A DNA stretch of 64,000 nt from Planctomycetota bacterium (GTDB lineage: Bacteria; Planctomycetota; UBA1135; UBA2386): positions 80,950 to 144,949 of the forward strand of contig JACKIB010000013.1 of assembly GCA_020638695.1 (NCBI GenBank). Direction: 5' to 3'. This document shows positions 17,029 through 26,462 of the stretch, one piece after another. How positions within the stretch are numbered: position 1 is the first letter of the stretch; every line of letters begins with the position of its first letter. Both the position numbers and the translations under genes were made by a program. The notes under the pieces were generated by a model, which did no database searches, was not told where the DNA came from, and saw only the letters and a program-made list of their open reading frames with translations.

Positions 17029-19158
17029 ATGGCGCGCGTGCAGCTCTGGGTGTGGATCGCGGTTGCCGCGGCAGTGGCGCTCTACGCGCGCAGTCTGGCG
17101 TGCGGCTTCACCTACGACGACGCCGACCAGGTCCGCGTGCCATCCCTGTCGACCGGGCATCCGAACCCGTACATCGCCGAAGTCCAGCCGCTCGAGGTGT
17201 ACTTCTCGACCTCGTACACCGCCAGCCACGGCGGCCACGGGCGCGGGTTCCGCCCACTGACCAACCTCAGCTTCGCGCTGGTGCACGCTGCCACGAAACA
17301 CGAGCGCCCGACACCGGGGTCGCCCGCCGCGCCGGCATGGCCGCAGCACCTGGTGAACGTGTTGCTGCACGCGTTTGCGACCTGGCTGACGTTCCGGCTG
17401 TTGGCACTGCTGTTCGGCGCCGGCCCGCCGGCGGTGTTGGGCACCGCGGTGTTCGGTCTGCACGCACTGCGCAGTGACCCGGTGATCTCGATCGTCGGCC
17501 GCGGCGAGCTGCTCGCGTACGTCTTCGGCCTGCTGGCGCTGTTCGCCTACCTCGCCGGACTGCGAGCGCACGGCGGAGCGCGGTGGCTCCGGCTCGGCGC
17601 CGCGGCGGTGGCGGTGTTCTGTGCACTCGGGTCGAAGGAGAGCGCCGCGCCGTGGGTGGTGTTCCTGCCGCTGATGGTCTGGGTGGCACGACGACGCGAC
17701 GCCAGCCTGCCGACGTTGCAGCAGCAGTTGGGGCCATGGACGATCGCCGCCGCGTTGCCGCTGGCTGTGTTCTCGTTCCTGCTGGTGCGCGTCTGGTTGG
17801 GGTTGCCCCAGAAGTTCGAGCCGAGCTACGTGTCGAACCCGCTGTGGTACCAACCGGCTACAGTCCGCATCGCCAGCGCCCTGGTCGTGCTCGGCCACGC
17901 CGCGCTGCTCGTGCTGGCACCGTTCTCGCTGTCCCACGACTACAGCGCCATGGTCTTCCCCCTCGTCGACCTGGCAAGCCCACGGGCGTGGCTGTCGGCC
18001 GCCGCGCTGCTGGGCCTGCTGCTTGCCTCGATCTGGCGGTTGCGGCGCGACCCCGCACTGTTCGCTGGCGCCGCGATGTGGTTCGGCTTCACCTTCATCA
18101 CTTCGAACATCCCGTTCTCCATCGAGACGGTGTTCGGGGAACGCCTGCTCTACACCCCCGCAACAGCGCTGTCTATCGCGGTCGCCTGGGCGATCCACCG
18201 CTGTGGAGCGCGGGCGGGCCGAATCCTGGCGGGTATCACCCTCCTCTGGCTGACGGCAAGCGCCGCGTGCATCGTCACGCGGACGTTCGCCTGGACGGAC
18301 AACCAGACGTTGTTCGACACCGACGTCGGTCACCAGCCGCGCTCGATTCGCATTCGGATGGCGCGCATGCAGTTCCTGCGCTTCGGCGATCCCGCGACCT
18401 GGCACCGCGAGATCCTCGCCGCGCACGAACTGGACCACACCGCCCCCGGGCCGCTGTTGGAGCTGTCGTTCTTCCACAACGCGATGGGCGCGTACGCCGA
18501 GGCCGAAGCGAGCGCGCGCGCCGGGCTGGCGTCGCCACACGTGGACGTGCGGGACAACCGGGCTCGCTTCGAGCTCGAACTCGGGAAGGCGATCGCCGGG
18601 CAAGGACGGTGGGACGAAGCAGAGCGGGTGCTTCGCAGCGCCGTGGCTCGAGCCGACCGGGAAGCCGGAGCACCCGAGCCGCGAACCCGCATGGCGTTGG
18701 TGCAGGTTCTGCTCGATGCCGGCCGGCAGCCCGCAGCCAAGCGGGAGTTGCGGCAGCTCACGTCGCAGGTGCCCGCGTTCCTGCCGGCGTGGGACGAGCG
18801 ACTCCTGCTCGCGCAGGCGGAACGCCACGACGGTGACGTACAAACCCTGCTCGCCGAGGCCGAACAGCTGTTCCCCGGCGCAACTCAGTGGGTACTGCAC
18901 CGCGCGCTGCTCGCGGCGCGCCGCGGCGACGCTGCCGGAGCTCTCCAGGTGTTCGCCCGCGAGATGCCTCGCCTCCCGATGCTGGCGGAGACAGCCGGGT
19001 ACTGGGAGCAGTACGCGGTGCTCCTCAACCGGCAGGGACGCTCGGACGTGGCGGTCCGGGTGCTGCGCGACCTGACCCGCCTGCCCGGCATGCGAGCGAG
19101 CCTGCGGCATCGTCTCGCCGAGTCGGCAACCCGACTCGAGCAGGGCAGGGCTCGTTAG
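17029..19158 (+). CDS. TMTC-like polytopic membrane protein with TPR tail
   Basis: 709 residues from ATG 17029; longer frames upstream are not supported because homology begins at MARVQLWVWIAVAAAVALYAR, the first helix. Shared motifs are FTYDDADQV, GRGFRPLTNLSFALVH, GRGELLAYVFG, SKESAAPWVVF and FSIETVFGERLLYTPATA. About ten transmembrane helices precede TPR repeats (about 450-709). It is transcribed divergently from the paralogous 14677-16854 gene across a 174-bp gap. The stop codon is followed directly by a dispersed repeat element. The proposed activity, transfer of a sugar from a lipid donor to secreted protein, follows from family resemblance and is not proven. Confidence 0.82.
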   Translation: MARVQLWVWIAVAAAVALYARSLACGFTYDDADQVRVPSLSTGHPNPYIAEVQPLEVYFSTSYTASHGGHGRGFRPLTNLSFALVHAATKHERPTPGSPAAPAWPQHLVNVLLHAFATWLTFRLLALLFGAGPPAVLGTAVFGLHALRSDPVISIVGRGELLAYVFGLLALFAYLAGLRAHGGARWLRLGAAAVAVFCALGSKESAAPWVVFLPLMVWVARRRDASLPTLQQQLGPWTIAAALPLAVFSFLLVRVWLGLPQKFEPSYVSNPLWYQPATVRIASALVVLGHAALLVLAPFSLSHDYSAMVFPLVDLASPRAWLSAAALLGLLLASIWRLRRDPALFAGAAMWFGFTFITSNIPFSIETVFGERLLYTPATALSIAVAWAIHRCGARAGRILAGITLLWLTASAACIVTRTFAWTDNQTLFDTDVGHQPRSIRIRMARMQFLRFGDPATWHREILAAHELDHTAPGPLLELSFFHNAMGAYAEAEASARAGLASPHVDVRDNRARFELELGKAIAGQGRWDEAERVLRSAVARADREAGAPEPRTRMALVQVLLDAGRQPAAKRELRQLTSQVPAFLPAWDERLLLAQAERHDGDVQTLLAEAEQLFPGATQWVLHRALLAARRGDAAGALQVFAREMPRLPMLAETAGYWEQYAVLLNRQGRSDVAVRVLRDLTRLPGMRASLRHRLAESATRLEQGRAR

Positions 19159-19162
19159 CCCA

Positions 19163-19330
19163 GACTGTCCGTGAGCAGCATCGCGAGATCGCGCAGGGTC
19201 GTTGCTGCAAGGAAGTCGAAAGGCGCTGCCCGGAGGCGGGGTGCACCCCCGTCGAGAAGCGGGTCCTGACGTTCGACGAAGCCAGCAGCGACCTTGCGCG
19301 ATCGCAGCAGTTCGGTCATGCATTCTCCGG
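19163..19330 (+). repeat. Dispersed MITE-like element, copy A
   Basis: The element begins 5 nt after the upstream stop. Its 5' part, GTGAGCAGCATCGCGAGATCG followed by CGCAGG, and its 3' part, CTGACGTTCGACGAAGCCAG then CAGCGACCTTGCGCGATCGC, recur at 44643-44795. The 5' part also recurs, inverted, near 59220. Ends are imperfect inverted repeats (CCCAGACTGTCC versus CCCGGAGAATGC). No transposase is encoded. Confidence 0.75.
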
Positions 19331-19761
19331 GCTTGGCTTGTCGCCGAGTTCTGCACGGCTCGGCGAGTCCTTCGGTTCGCTCGCTGGGGAAATGCGACGG
19401 CTGCGGCGCCGTGAATCGCCGCACCGGCTCGTCGGGCTGGATCGCCCGCCGCCGCGCAGGGCGGCCTGCAGCCTGCACCACCTCCTCTGAGCCCGGCGAT
19501 CCGGCACTCTCCGTTCGGCCCCACGTGTCACCAGCGACGATGGTGAGCGTCCGATGCGGCTGCCCGCCGGCAACCACCGGTGCGATCGGCAAAATAACCC
19601 CGGTTTACGGTGGTCGCTGATCGACGAACGGGCCACTTCCGGAATTTGATGCTCCGATCTTGTGGACAATCAGGTGTCGACTGCTGCATCATGCCCTAGA
19701 CTGGGACGGGATGCGACATATTGGTCGCGACCCTGTCCCCTCGTCACCCCAACCCAACACC
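19331..19761. other. Intergenic region before the first secreted paralogue
   Basis: No convincing gene. An 8-bp stem hairpin (TCGCCGAG, 19341-19348, with CTCGGCGA, 19359-19366) borders repeat copy A. The stretch around 19590-19700 is relatively AT-rich and should hold the promoter of the following gene. TAGACT at 19697-19702 recurs at a similar place before the second paralogue and may be part of a -10 element, with low confidence. Confidence 0.4.
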
Positions 19762-20937
19762 ATGAAGACCACACTGCTTCTTTCCATCGCTGCGCTCGCC
19801 TCGTCGGCGTTCGCCCAGAACATCGTCGTCCCGAGCCAGTTCGACACGGTCGAAGGCACGTACTACCACAGCCGATTCGGCGTGTATCCCGACATGCGCC
19901 TGCAGTGGTGCGACGGCGAGTTGCCCGCGGGCGCCCACGCCATCAAGGGCTTCGGTCTGCGCGAAGACGTCAACATCGGCCCCTGGACGCAGTACGGCCG
20001 CAAGCACGACCTGACCGTGTACGCCTCGGACGGTGACAACACCGCGATGACGAGCACGTTCAGCGCCAACATCCTGAGCACCCCGACCATGGTGTTCAGC
20101 GGCAGCATCGCCCTGCCGCAGGCCAGCTCCCCGACCACCGGCCCCGCGCCGTGGGCCGCCGCTTACAACTTCGCGTTCAGCACCACCTACGTCCACACCG
20201 GCGCCAAGGACCTGCTGCTCGACATGTCGTTCACCAACGGCACGCTCGACAACAACGTCGCGTGGAGCGGCGCCAGCTACCGCGGCTACTTCCTCGACAG
20301 CTACACCGGCGGCAACACCAGCTCGTCCTCGGCCGGCGCGCGCATCTACTACCCGGGTGGCACGACCTCCATCCCGACCACCGGCGGCTGCGCCGACTCC
20401 AACTCGACCGTCACCAGCACCTCGTACAACTACACCTACCTGCTGGCCTACGGCCCGAACTACTCCACCACGTCGCTGCGCAACATGATGCGCGGCTACG
20501 TCTACGGCTACTACGTCCCGCCGTCGACCAACATCGCCAGCGTGATCGGCTTCGGCACCAACGTCGCCGGCTCGAGCTTCCCGGGCGTGTCCTGCCAGAA
20601 GGTGTTCGTCGACCTCAACCTGCCGTACCTGGTCCTGTTCGCCACCTCGTCGACCTCGACCCTGAGCTACACGAGCTTCTACAACTACTTCCTCGGCGGA
20701 AGCTCGGTCTACATCCCCTACAACCCGGCCTACGTCGGCCTCAAGGTCACCACGCAGAGCGCCTGGACCGACACCGGCAACGGCAGCCTGAAGATCACCG
20801 CCGCGGCGGTGACCTCGTACCCCGAGTTCGTGCCCGACCTGAAGCGGAAGTCGGTCTACTCGACCAGCTCGACCGCGGCCACCGGCACGCTGTCGACCTC
20901 GACCTACTACGACACCGTGCGGCAGTACGTGAAGTAG
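19762..20937 (+). CDS. Secreted Ser/Thr/Tyr/Asn-rich protein, tandem paralogue 1
   Basis: 391 residues from ATG 19762, where a clear signal peptide starts (MKTTLLLSIAALASSAFA, cleavage before QN). The mature part is beta-rich, low in Lys/Arg and rich in Ser, Thr, Tyr, Asn and Gly, with three short Cys contexts (QWCDGEL, GGCADS, VSCQKV). I recognise no known family. It is nearly identical to the next two genes apart from scattered replacements; the signal peptides and 5' flanks differ. High predicted secretion and repetition suggest an abundant surface or extracellular structural protein. The many Ser/Thr residues would be acceptors if the neighbouring TMTC-like proteins glycosylate exported proteins, which is speculative. 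A strong hairpin terminator follows. Confidence 0.85.
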   Translation: MKTTLLLSIAALASSAFAQNIVVPSQFDTVEGTYYHSRFGVYPDMRLQWCDGELPAGAHAIKGFGLREDVNIGPWTQYGRKHDLTVYASDGDNTAMTSTFSANILSTPTMVFSGSIALPQASSPTTGPAPWAAAYNFAFSTTYVHTGAKDLLLDMSFTNGTLDNNVAWSGASYRGYFLDSYTGGNTSSSSAGARIYYPGGTTSIPTTGGCADSNSTVTSTSYNYTYLLAYGPNYSTTSLRNMMRGYVYGYYVPPSTNIASVIGFGTNVAGSSFPGVSCQKVFVDLNLPYLVLFATSSTSTLSYTSFYNYFLGGSSVYIPYNPAYVGLKVTTQSAWTDTGNGSLKITAAAVTSYPEFVPDLKRKSVYSTSSTAATGTLSTSTYYDTVRQYVK

Positions 20938-20980
20938 TGAGCTCGGCGCGCCGGCGAGTTGCCGGTCGCGCGTGAAAGCA

Positions 20981-21024
20981 GACCCAGGGCCGAGGCGGTT
21001 CCACCGCCTCGGCCCTGGGTCGTT
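20981..21024 (+). terminator. Rho-independent-type terminator of paralogue 1
   Basis: A perfect 18-bp stem (GACCCAGGGCCGAGGCGG, 20981-20998, with its complement at 21004-21021) and a TTCCA loop, followed by GTTT. It starts 43 nt after the stop codon. Confidence 0.85.
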
Positions 21025-21266
21025 TCCGGAGGGTGCGATGGGGACTCCTCCGGTTCACGAGACCCATGATCGGCAATCATGGTCCGATATAGATTCGTGA
21101 TCGGGTCTGCACTGCCGATTTCAGGAAACACCTCTTGACTTCCGAGCACGCAGTCTTCGCGGGATCTTCTCAGCAAGCCGCAGCCACACTAGACTCCGCC
21201 GCGACCGAACGCCGCCATTTCCATGCATTCGTCAGTGTGGCGGTCCGACACATCCAGTTCATCCCC

Positions 21267-22445
21267 ATGAAGATCTCCTCAGTTCTCCTTTCCATCGCCA
21301 CCCTCACCTCTGCGGCATTCGCCCAGAACATCGTCGTCCCGAGCCAATTCGACACGGTCGAAGGCACCTACTACCACAGCCGGTTCGGCGTGTTCGCCGA
21401 CATGCGCCTGCAATGGTGCGACGGCGAGCTGCCCGCCGGCGCCCACGCCATCAAGGGCTTCGGTCTGCGCGAAGACGTGGACATCGGCCCCTGGACGCAG
21501 TACGGCCGCAAGCACGACCTGACCGTGTACGCCTCGGACGGTGACAACACCACGATGACGAGCACGTTCAGCGCCAACATCCTGAGCACCCCGACCATGG
21601 TGTTCAGCGGCAGCATCGCCCTGCCGCAGGCCAGCTCCCCGACCACCGGCCCCGCGCCGTGGGCAGCAGCCTACAACTTCGCGTTCAGCACCACCTACGT
21701 CCACACCGGCGCCAAGGACTTGCTGCTCGACATGACGTTCACCAACGGCACGCTCGACAACAACGTCGCCTGGACCTCCGCCAGCTACCGCGGCTACTTC
21801 CTCGACAGCTACACTGGCGGCAACACCAGCTCGTCCTCGATCGGTGCGCGCATCTACTACCCGGGCGGCACGACCTCGATCCCGACCACCGGCGGCTGCG
21901 CCGACTCCAACTCGACCGTCACCAGCACCTCGTACAACTACACCTACCTGCTGGCCTACGGCCCGAACTACTCCACCACGTCGCTGCGCAACATGATGCG
22001 CGGCTACGTCTACGGCTACTACGTCCCGCCGTCGACCAACATCGCCAGCGTGATCGGCTTCGGCACCAACGTCGCCGGCTCGAGCTTCCCGGGCGTGTCC
22101 TGCCAGAAGGTGTTCGTCGACCTCAACCTGCCGTACCTGGTCCTGTTCGCCACCTCGGCGACCTCGACCCTGAGCTACACCAACTTCTACAACTACTTCC
22201 TCGGCGGAAGTTCGGTTTACATCCCCTACAACCCGGCCTACGTCGGCCTCAAGGTCACCACGCAGAGTGCGTGGACCGACACCGGCAACAGCAGCCTGAA
22301 GATCACCTCCGCGTCGGTCACCTCGTACCCCGAGTTCGTGCCCGACCTGAAGCGGAAGTCGGTCTACTCGACGACCGCTGCGGCGGCCACCGGCACGCTG
22401 TCGACCTCGACCTACTACGACACCGTGCGTCAGTACGTGAAGTAG
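21267..22445 (+). CDS. Secreted Ser/Thr/Tyr/Asn-rich protein, tandem paralogue 2
   Basis: 392 residues from ATG 21267. The signal peptide MKISSVLLSIATLTSAAFA differs from those of its neighbours, while the mature part begins with the same QNIVVPSQFDTVEGTYYHSRF. Diagnostic differences are FGVFADM, AWTSAS, SSIGAR, TSATSTLSYTNF, SSLKITSASV and SVYSTTAAAA. It shares the middle region (for example AWTSAS, SSIGAR) with paralogue 3 but the C-terminal block (SVYST, GTLSTSTYYDTV, YVK) with paralogue 1, a mosaic pattern. Family unknown. It has its own 5' region and its own terminator, so it is probably an independent transcription unit. Confidence 0.85.
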   Translation: MKISSVLLSIATLTSAAFAQNIVVPSQFDTVEGTYYHSRFGVFADMRLQWCDGELPAGAHAIKGFGLREDVDIGPWTQYGRKHDLTVYASDGDNTTMTSTFSANILSTPTMVFSGSIALPQASSPTTGPAPWAAAYNFAFSTTYVHTGAKDLLLDMTFTNGTLDNNVAWTSASYRGYFLDSYTGGNTSSSSIGARIYYPGGTTSIPTTGGCADSNSTVTSTSYNYTYLLAYGPNYSTTSLRNMMRGYVYGYYVPPSTNIASVIGFGTNVAGSSFPGVSCQKVFVDLNLPYLVLFATSATSTLSYTNFYNYFLGGSSVYIPYNPAYVGLKVTTQSAWTDTGNSSLKITSASVTSYPEFVPDLKRKSVYSTTAAAATGTLSTSTYYDTVRQYVK

Positions 22446-22485
22446 TGGAGCGGTGAGACCCGGCGCGAGCCGGATCGAATCCACG

Positions 22486-22521
22486 AGGAGCCGAAGTGCT
22501 TGGCACTTCGGCTCCTGTCGT
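22486..22521 (+). terminator. Rho-independent-type terminator of paralogue 2
   Basis: A perfect 14-bp stem (AGGAGCCGAAGTGC, 22486-22499, with its complement at 22503-22516) and a TTG loop, followed by GTCGTTT. The sequence is unrelated to the terminator of paralogue 1. Confidence 0.8.
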
Positions 22522-22654
22522 TTAAGGGGCCTGCCGGACCATCACCGTTCAACGCCGCGAAGCGCGCACACTTCACGTGTTGCGTCGATCCACCCGCGCG
22601 TTAGAGAGCGGAACTGAAACCGCAAACACACAACCTCTCCTCGACAGACGCTAC

Positions 22655-23833
22655 ATGAACAACTACTCCATTCTCGGCTCTCTCGCCGTCCTCGCCTCGT
22701 CGGCGTTCGCCCAGAACATCGTCGTCCCGAGCCAGTTCGACACGGTCGAAGGCACCTACTACCACAGTCGGTTCGGCGCCTACGCCGACATGCGCCTGCA
22801 GTGGTGCGACGGCGAGCTGCCCGCGGGCGCCCACGTCATCAAGGGCTTCGGTCTGCGCGAAGACGTGGACATCGGCCCCTGGACGCAGTACGGCCGCAAG
22901 CACGACCTGACCGTGTACGCCTCGGACGGTGACAACACCACGATGACGAGCACGTTCACCGCCAACATCCTGAGCACCCCGACCATGGTGTTCAGCGGCA
23001 GCATCGCCCTGCCGCAGGCCAGCTCCCCGACCACCGGCCCCGCGCCGTGGGCAGCCGCCTACAACTTCGCGTTCAGCACCACCTACGTCCACACCGGCGC
23101 CAAGGACCTGCTGCTCGACATGACGTTCACCAACGGCACGCTCGACAACAACGTCGCCTGGACCTCCGCCAGCTACCGCGGCTACTTCCTCGACAGCTAC
23201 ACTGGCGGCAACACCAGCTCGTCCTCGATCGGTGCGCGCATCTACTACCCGGGCGGCACGACCTCGATCCCGACCACCGGCGGCTGCGCCGACTCCAACT
23301 CGACCGTCACCAGCACCTCGTACAACTACACCTACCTGCTGGCCTACGGCCCGAACTACTCCACCACGTCGCTGCGCAACATGATGCGCGGCTACGTCTA
23401 CGGCTACTACGTCCCGCCGTCGACCAACATCGCCAGCGTGATCGGCTTCGGCACCAACGTCGCCGGCTCGAGCTTCCCGGGCGTGTCCTGCCAGAAGGTG
23501 TTCGTCGACCTCAACCTTCCGTACCTGGTCCTGTTCACCACCTCGTCGACCTCGACCCTGAGCTACACGAGCTTCTACAACTACTTCCTCGGCGGAAGCT
23601 CGGTCTACATCCCCTACAACCCGGCCTACGTCGGCCTCAAGGTCACCACGCAGAGCGCGTGGACCGACACCGGCGACAGCAGCCTGAAGATCACCGCCGC
23701 GGCGGTGACCTCGTACCCCGAGTTCGTGCCCGACCTGAAGCGGAAGTCGTGCAGCTCGACCACCGCCGCGGCGACCACCGGCTCGCTGACGACCTCGACC
23801 TACTACGACGCCGTCCGCCAGTACATCAAGTAG
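22655..23833 (+). CDS. Secreted Ser/Thr/Tyr/Asn-rich protein, tandem paralogue 3
   Basis: 392 residues from ATG 22655. The signal peptide is MNNYSILGSLAVLASSAFA. Distinguishing residues are FGAYADM, AHVIKG, STFTANI, LFTTSSTST, TGDSSLK and a diverged C-terminus (SCSSTTAAATTGSLTTSTYYDAVRQYIK) with an extra Cys. TSSTSTLSYTSF and KITAAAV match paralogue 1, whereas DVDIGP, TSAS and SSIGAR match paralogue 2. The function is as unknown as for the other two. It carries its own upstream region and hairpin terminator. Confidence 0.85.
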   Translation: MNNYSILGSLAVLASSAFAQNIVVPSQFDTVEGTYYHSRFGAYADMRLQWCDGELPAGAHVIKGFGLREDVDIGPWTQYGRKHDLTVYASDGDNTTMTSTFTANILSTPTMVFSGSIALPQASSPTTGPAPWAAAYNFAFSTTYVHTGAKDLLLDMTFTNGTLDNNVAWTSASYRGYFLDSYTGGNTSSSSIGARIYYPGGTTSIPTTGGCADSNSTVTSTSYNYTYLLAYGPNYSTTSLRNMMRGYVYGYYVPPSTNIASVIGFGTNVAGSSFPGVSCQKVFVDLNLPYLVLFTTSSTSTLSYTSFYNYFLGGSSVYIPYNPAYVGLKVTTQSAWTDTGDSSLKITAAAVTSYPEFVPDLKRKSCSSTTAAATTGSLTTSTYYDAVRQYIK

Positions 23834-23875
23834 CGCCTGACTCGCGCCGGCACCATGTCGGTGCGGGTTCCGATC

Positions 23876-23907
23876 GAGGCCGAGGTCGAGACACCTCGGC
23901 CTCGTTT
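23876..23907 (+). terminator. Rho-independent-type terminator of paralogue 3
   Basis: A perfect 11-bp stem (GAGGCCGAGGT, 23876-23886, with ACCTCGGCCTC, 23893-23903) and a CGAGAC loop, followed by GTTT. It lies 43 nt after the stop. Confidence 0.8.
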
Positions 23908-24086
23908 CGTTGGATGGAAGGCGAGTCGACGCACCGGACGTTCAGTGCCGCGCCCTCGACGGGCCACTCTCGCTCGCCGCCGCAACCGCACTCACCGAGA
24001 GCGCAACCGTCGATGCGTCGAGGAGCGCGACGGAGCGCGACGCAGCCAGCGCAAGCACTTGCCGCGGCGCGGGCTACAATCTCCGC

Positions 24087-26462
24087 ATGCCAAGCCCCGC
24101 GCGCGCACCGCGCCAAGCCCTCGCGCTGGCATTCGCCTTCGCCGCCACCGTGGCCTGCTCCGAACGGCAGCAGCCCGGCCAACCAACGCCCCCCCAGACC
24201 GCCCGGTCCGCCGATCCCGGCGACCACGACGCGCTCGGACCGCTGCCGGAGTCGGTCGGCGGGTGGCGCGTTTCGCGCGGCGCCAACGCCGGCTACGTGC
24301 CTGATCAGGCGTGCAAGGAATGCCACCAGCAGCTGTTCGACAGCTACCAGGCGATGGGGATGGCACGCTCGTTCTACCGGCCGGATCCGGCGAAGGCGGT
24401 GGAGAGCTTCGGCACCCCGTTCGTCCAGACCGCGACCGGACGGTCCTACGAGATGGTGCAGCGCGACGGGAAGTACCTACTCCGCCGCTACCTGCTCGAT
24501 CGCGAGGGGAAGCGCTATGCCGAGTACGAAGCCGAAGTCGCTTGGGTCATCGGCTCCGGAAACCACGTGCGCAGTTACCTGTCGCAGAACCGCTACGGCG
24601 AACTCAAGGAGCTGCCACTCTCGTGGTACCCGGGGCACGGCTGGGGTATGTCGCCCGGCTACGACCACCCAGGGCACAAGCGGTTCGAACGCGTCATCAC
24701 CCGAGGCTGCATGTTCTGCCACAACGCCTACCCGGAGATCCCGGTGGGCGCCGATCGCGCCGATCGCGCGTTCCGCTTCCCGGCCGAGCTGCCACACGGC
24801 ATCGGCTGCCAGCGATGCCACGGGCCCGGGGCGCGGCACATCGAGCAAGCCGCCAGGGAAGAGCCCCGCGACGAGGACGTGCGCGCGCGAATCTACAACC
24901 CGGGCCGGGCCAGCCTGACCGAGCGCGAACAGCTGTGCGCGAGCTGCCACCTGCAGCCGGAGTCGATGGTCGGCGAGCTGCTGACGACCCGCTTCGACGT
25001 CCCCGAGTTCAGCCTGCGCCCCGGCCAACCGCTCGAGCAGCACCGGGTCTACCTGGATCACGGTGCGGCAGCTGAACGCAGCGAGCGCTTCCAGGTGAAC
25101 CATCACGGCTACCGACTGCGGCAGAGCCGCTGCTACACGGTGTCGGGCAAACTGACCTGCGTCACCTGCCACGACCCGCACCGCAAGGTCGCTGCGGCGG
25201 AGCGGCCCGCGTTCTACCGCGCCAAGTGCGCCGGTTGCCACCGCCCCACCGACTGCCGCGGACCGGGAATGTCCGACTCGAACAAGGCCGCAGCGAGCGA
25301 CTGTGTCGCCTGTCACATGCCCACGCGACGGCCGATCGACGTCGTGCTCGCCAAGGTCACCGACCACCGCATCGCCCGCCGGCGTCCTGGCGGCGGCGCC
25401 GAGGCAGCACCCCCCACGGAGTCCATGCCCGACCCCCGCGGACACACCGCGCACCCCCTGTTCCCCGGCTCGAACGATCCACAGCTGCGGCTGTTCGAGC
25501 TGCTGGCATTCCTCCCCAGCGAGCCCGCCAAGACTCGGCGCCAGCTACGCGACGAGTTCCTGAGCAGCCGGCCGCACGGGATCGACGCGTACCTGCGGGT
25601 CGGTCGCGCGTTGCTCCTCGACGACGATCCGTCGCTGGCGCTCGGCGTGCTGCACGAAGCGGTCGAGAAGTTCCCGAACGACGCCGCGACCCACTGGGCA
25701 CTGGGGGACGCGCTGCTGGCCGCTGCACAGATCGACCCCGCGATGGCCGCCCTGCAGAAGGCACGCCGGATGGCGCCCGATCATCCCGGGATCCTGCGCT
25801 CCCACGCCGAGGCACACTCCAAGCGCGGCGCCTGGCCGCTGGCCGTGGCCGACTACGCCCGATCGCTGGAGCTTCGCGAGGACGACCGGTTGACGCTGCA
25901 GGGCTACGCGGAAGCGTTGATCAAGACCGGGAAGTCCGAGCAGGCGCGCCACACGCTACTGCGGGTGTTCGCGATGAATCCGAGTGACGAGTACTCGGCG
26001 ATCATGGCGGCGCGCCTGGCCGGGCTCGACGGGCAGTACTCGGAGCAGATGCGCATCCTGCGCCAAGCTTCGACCCATTTGCCCGAGATCACCCTGCACT
26101 GGATCGGCGAGCTGCTGACGTCACCCGATGCCCGCTCGCGCGACCCGGCTACCGCCTTGCGCCTGGCCGAGGGCCTGCAGACCTCGGGAACCCACCGCAA
26201 GAGTGCTCGCCTCGCGATCGCGTTCGCCGCGCTGTTCACCGAGGCCGAGGGCGACCACGCTTCGCGGCTCCGGGCGGCGCGCGACGCGGGCGCCGATCCA
26301 GCCTGCTGCACCGGCCTCGAGATCCTCGGCTCCGTGCGCAGCGGCCGCCCACCCGCCCCGCTGCTCCTGCAGCGCTACCGGCAGGAACTCGGCCAACCCG
26401 AACCCGACGCGCTGCGTGGACCGATCTCCCGGGCGATTCGCGACGCGGATCGCGGCCGCTGA
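24087..26462 (+). CDS. Seven-haem c-type cytochrome lipoprotein with TPR domain
   Basis: 791 residues from ATG 24087; the upstream in-frame extension lacks a signal peptide. The signal sequence MPSPARAPRQALALAFAFAA ends in a TVAC lipobox (Cys24). Seven CxxCH haem sites start at Cys76, 208, 241, 284, 358, 381 and 406 (CKECH, CMFCH, CQRCH, CASCH, CVTCH, CAGCH, CVACH). Residues from about 460 to the end are TPR repeats (DDPSLALGVLHEAVEKFPNDAATHWALGDALL and others). The layout resembles multihaem cytochrome c554-like proteins fused to TPRs. It would carry electrons at the envelope; donor and acceptor are unknown. A TMTC-like gene follows after 215 nt. Confidence 0.9.
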   Translation: MPSPARAPRQALALAFAFAATVACSERQQPGQPTPPQTARSADPGDHDALGPLPESVGGWRVSRGANAGYVPDQACKECHQQLFDSYQAMGMARSFYRPDPAKAVESFGTPFVQTATGRSYEMVQRDGKYLLRRYLLDREGKRYAEYEAEVAWVIGSGNHVRSYLSQNRYGELKELPLSWYPGHGWGMSPGYDHPGHKRFERVITRGCMFCHNAYPEIPVGADRADRAFRFPAELPHGIGCQRCHGPGARHIEQAAREEPRDEDVRARIYNPGRASLTEREQLCASCHLQPESMVGELLTTRFDVPEFSLRPGQPLEQHRVYLDHGAAAERSERFQVNHHGYRLRQSRCYTVSGKLTCVTCHDPHRKVAAAERPAFYRAKCAGCHRPTDCRGPGMSDSNKAAASDCVACHMPTRRPIDVVLAKVTDHRIARRRPGGGAEAAPPTESMPDPRGHTAHPLFPGSNDPQLRLFELLAFLPSEPAKTRRQLRDEFLSSRPHGIDAYLRVGRALLLDDDPSLALGVLHEAVEKFPNDAATHWALGDALLAAAQIDPAMAALQKARRMAPDHPGILRSHAEAHSKRGAWPLAVADYARSLELREDDRLTLQGYAEALIKTGKSEQARHTLLRVFAMNPSDEYSAIMAARLAGLDGQYSEQMRILRQASTHLPEITLHWIGELLTSPDARSRDPATALRLAEGLQTSGTHRKSARLAIAFAALFTEAEGDHASRLRAARDAGADPACCTGLEILGSVRSGRPPAPLLLQRYRQELGQPEPDALRGPISRAIRDADRGR

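Noticed and set aside
16867..19524. 885-residue minus-strand open frame
   Set aside because: Antisense to the TMTC-like gene at 17029, which has membrane helices and conserved motifs; the antisense product is Arg/Gln/His-rich without domains.
21135..21195. Promoter for paralogue 2 built from TTGACT (21135) and TAGACT (21190)
   Set aside because: The spacing (49 nt) is far too long for a sigma-70 promoter. The shared TAGACT before paralogues 1 and 2 is suggestive only.
21279..22484. 401-residue minus-strand frame opposite paralogue 2
   Set aside because: Val/Gly/Arg-rich mirror of a secreted protein with a good signal peptide and terminator on the plus strand.
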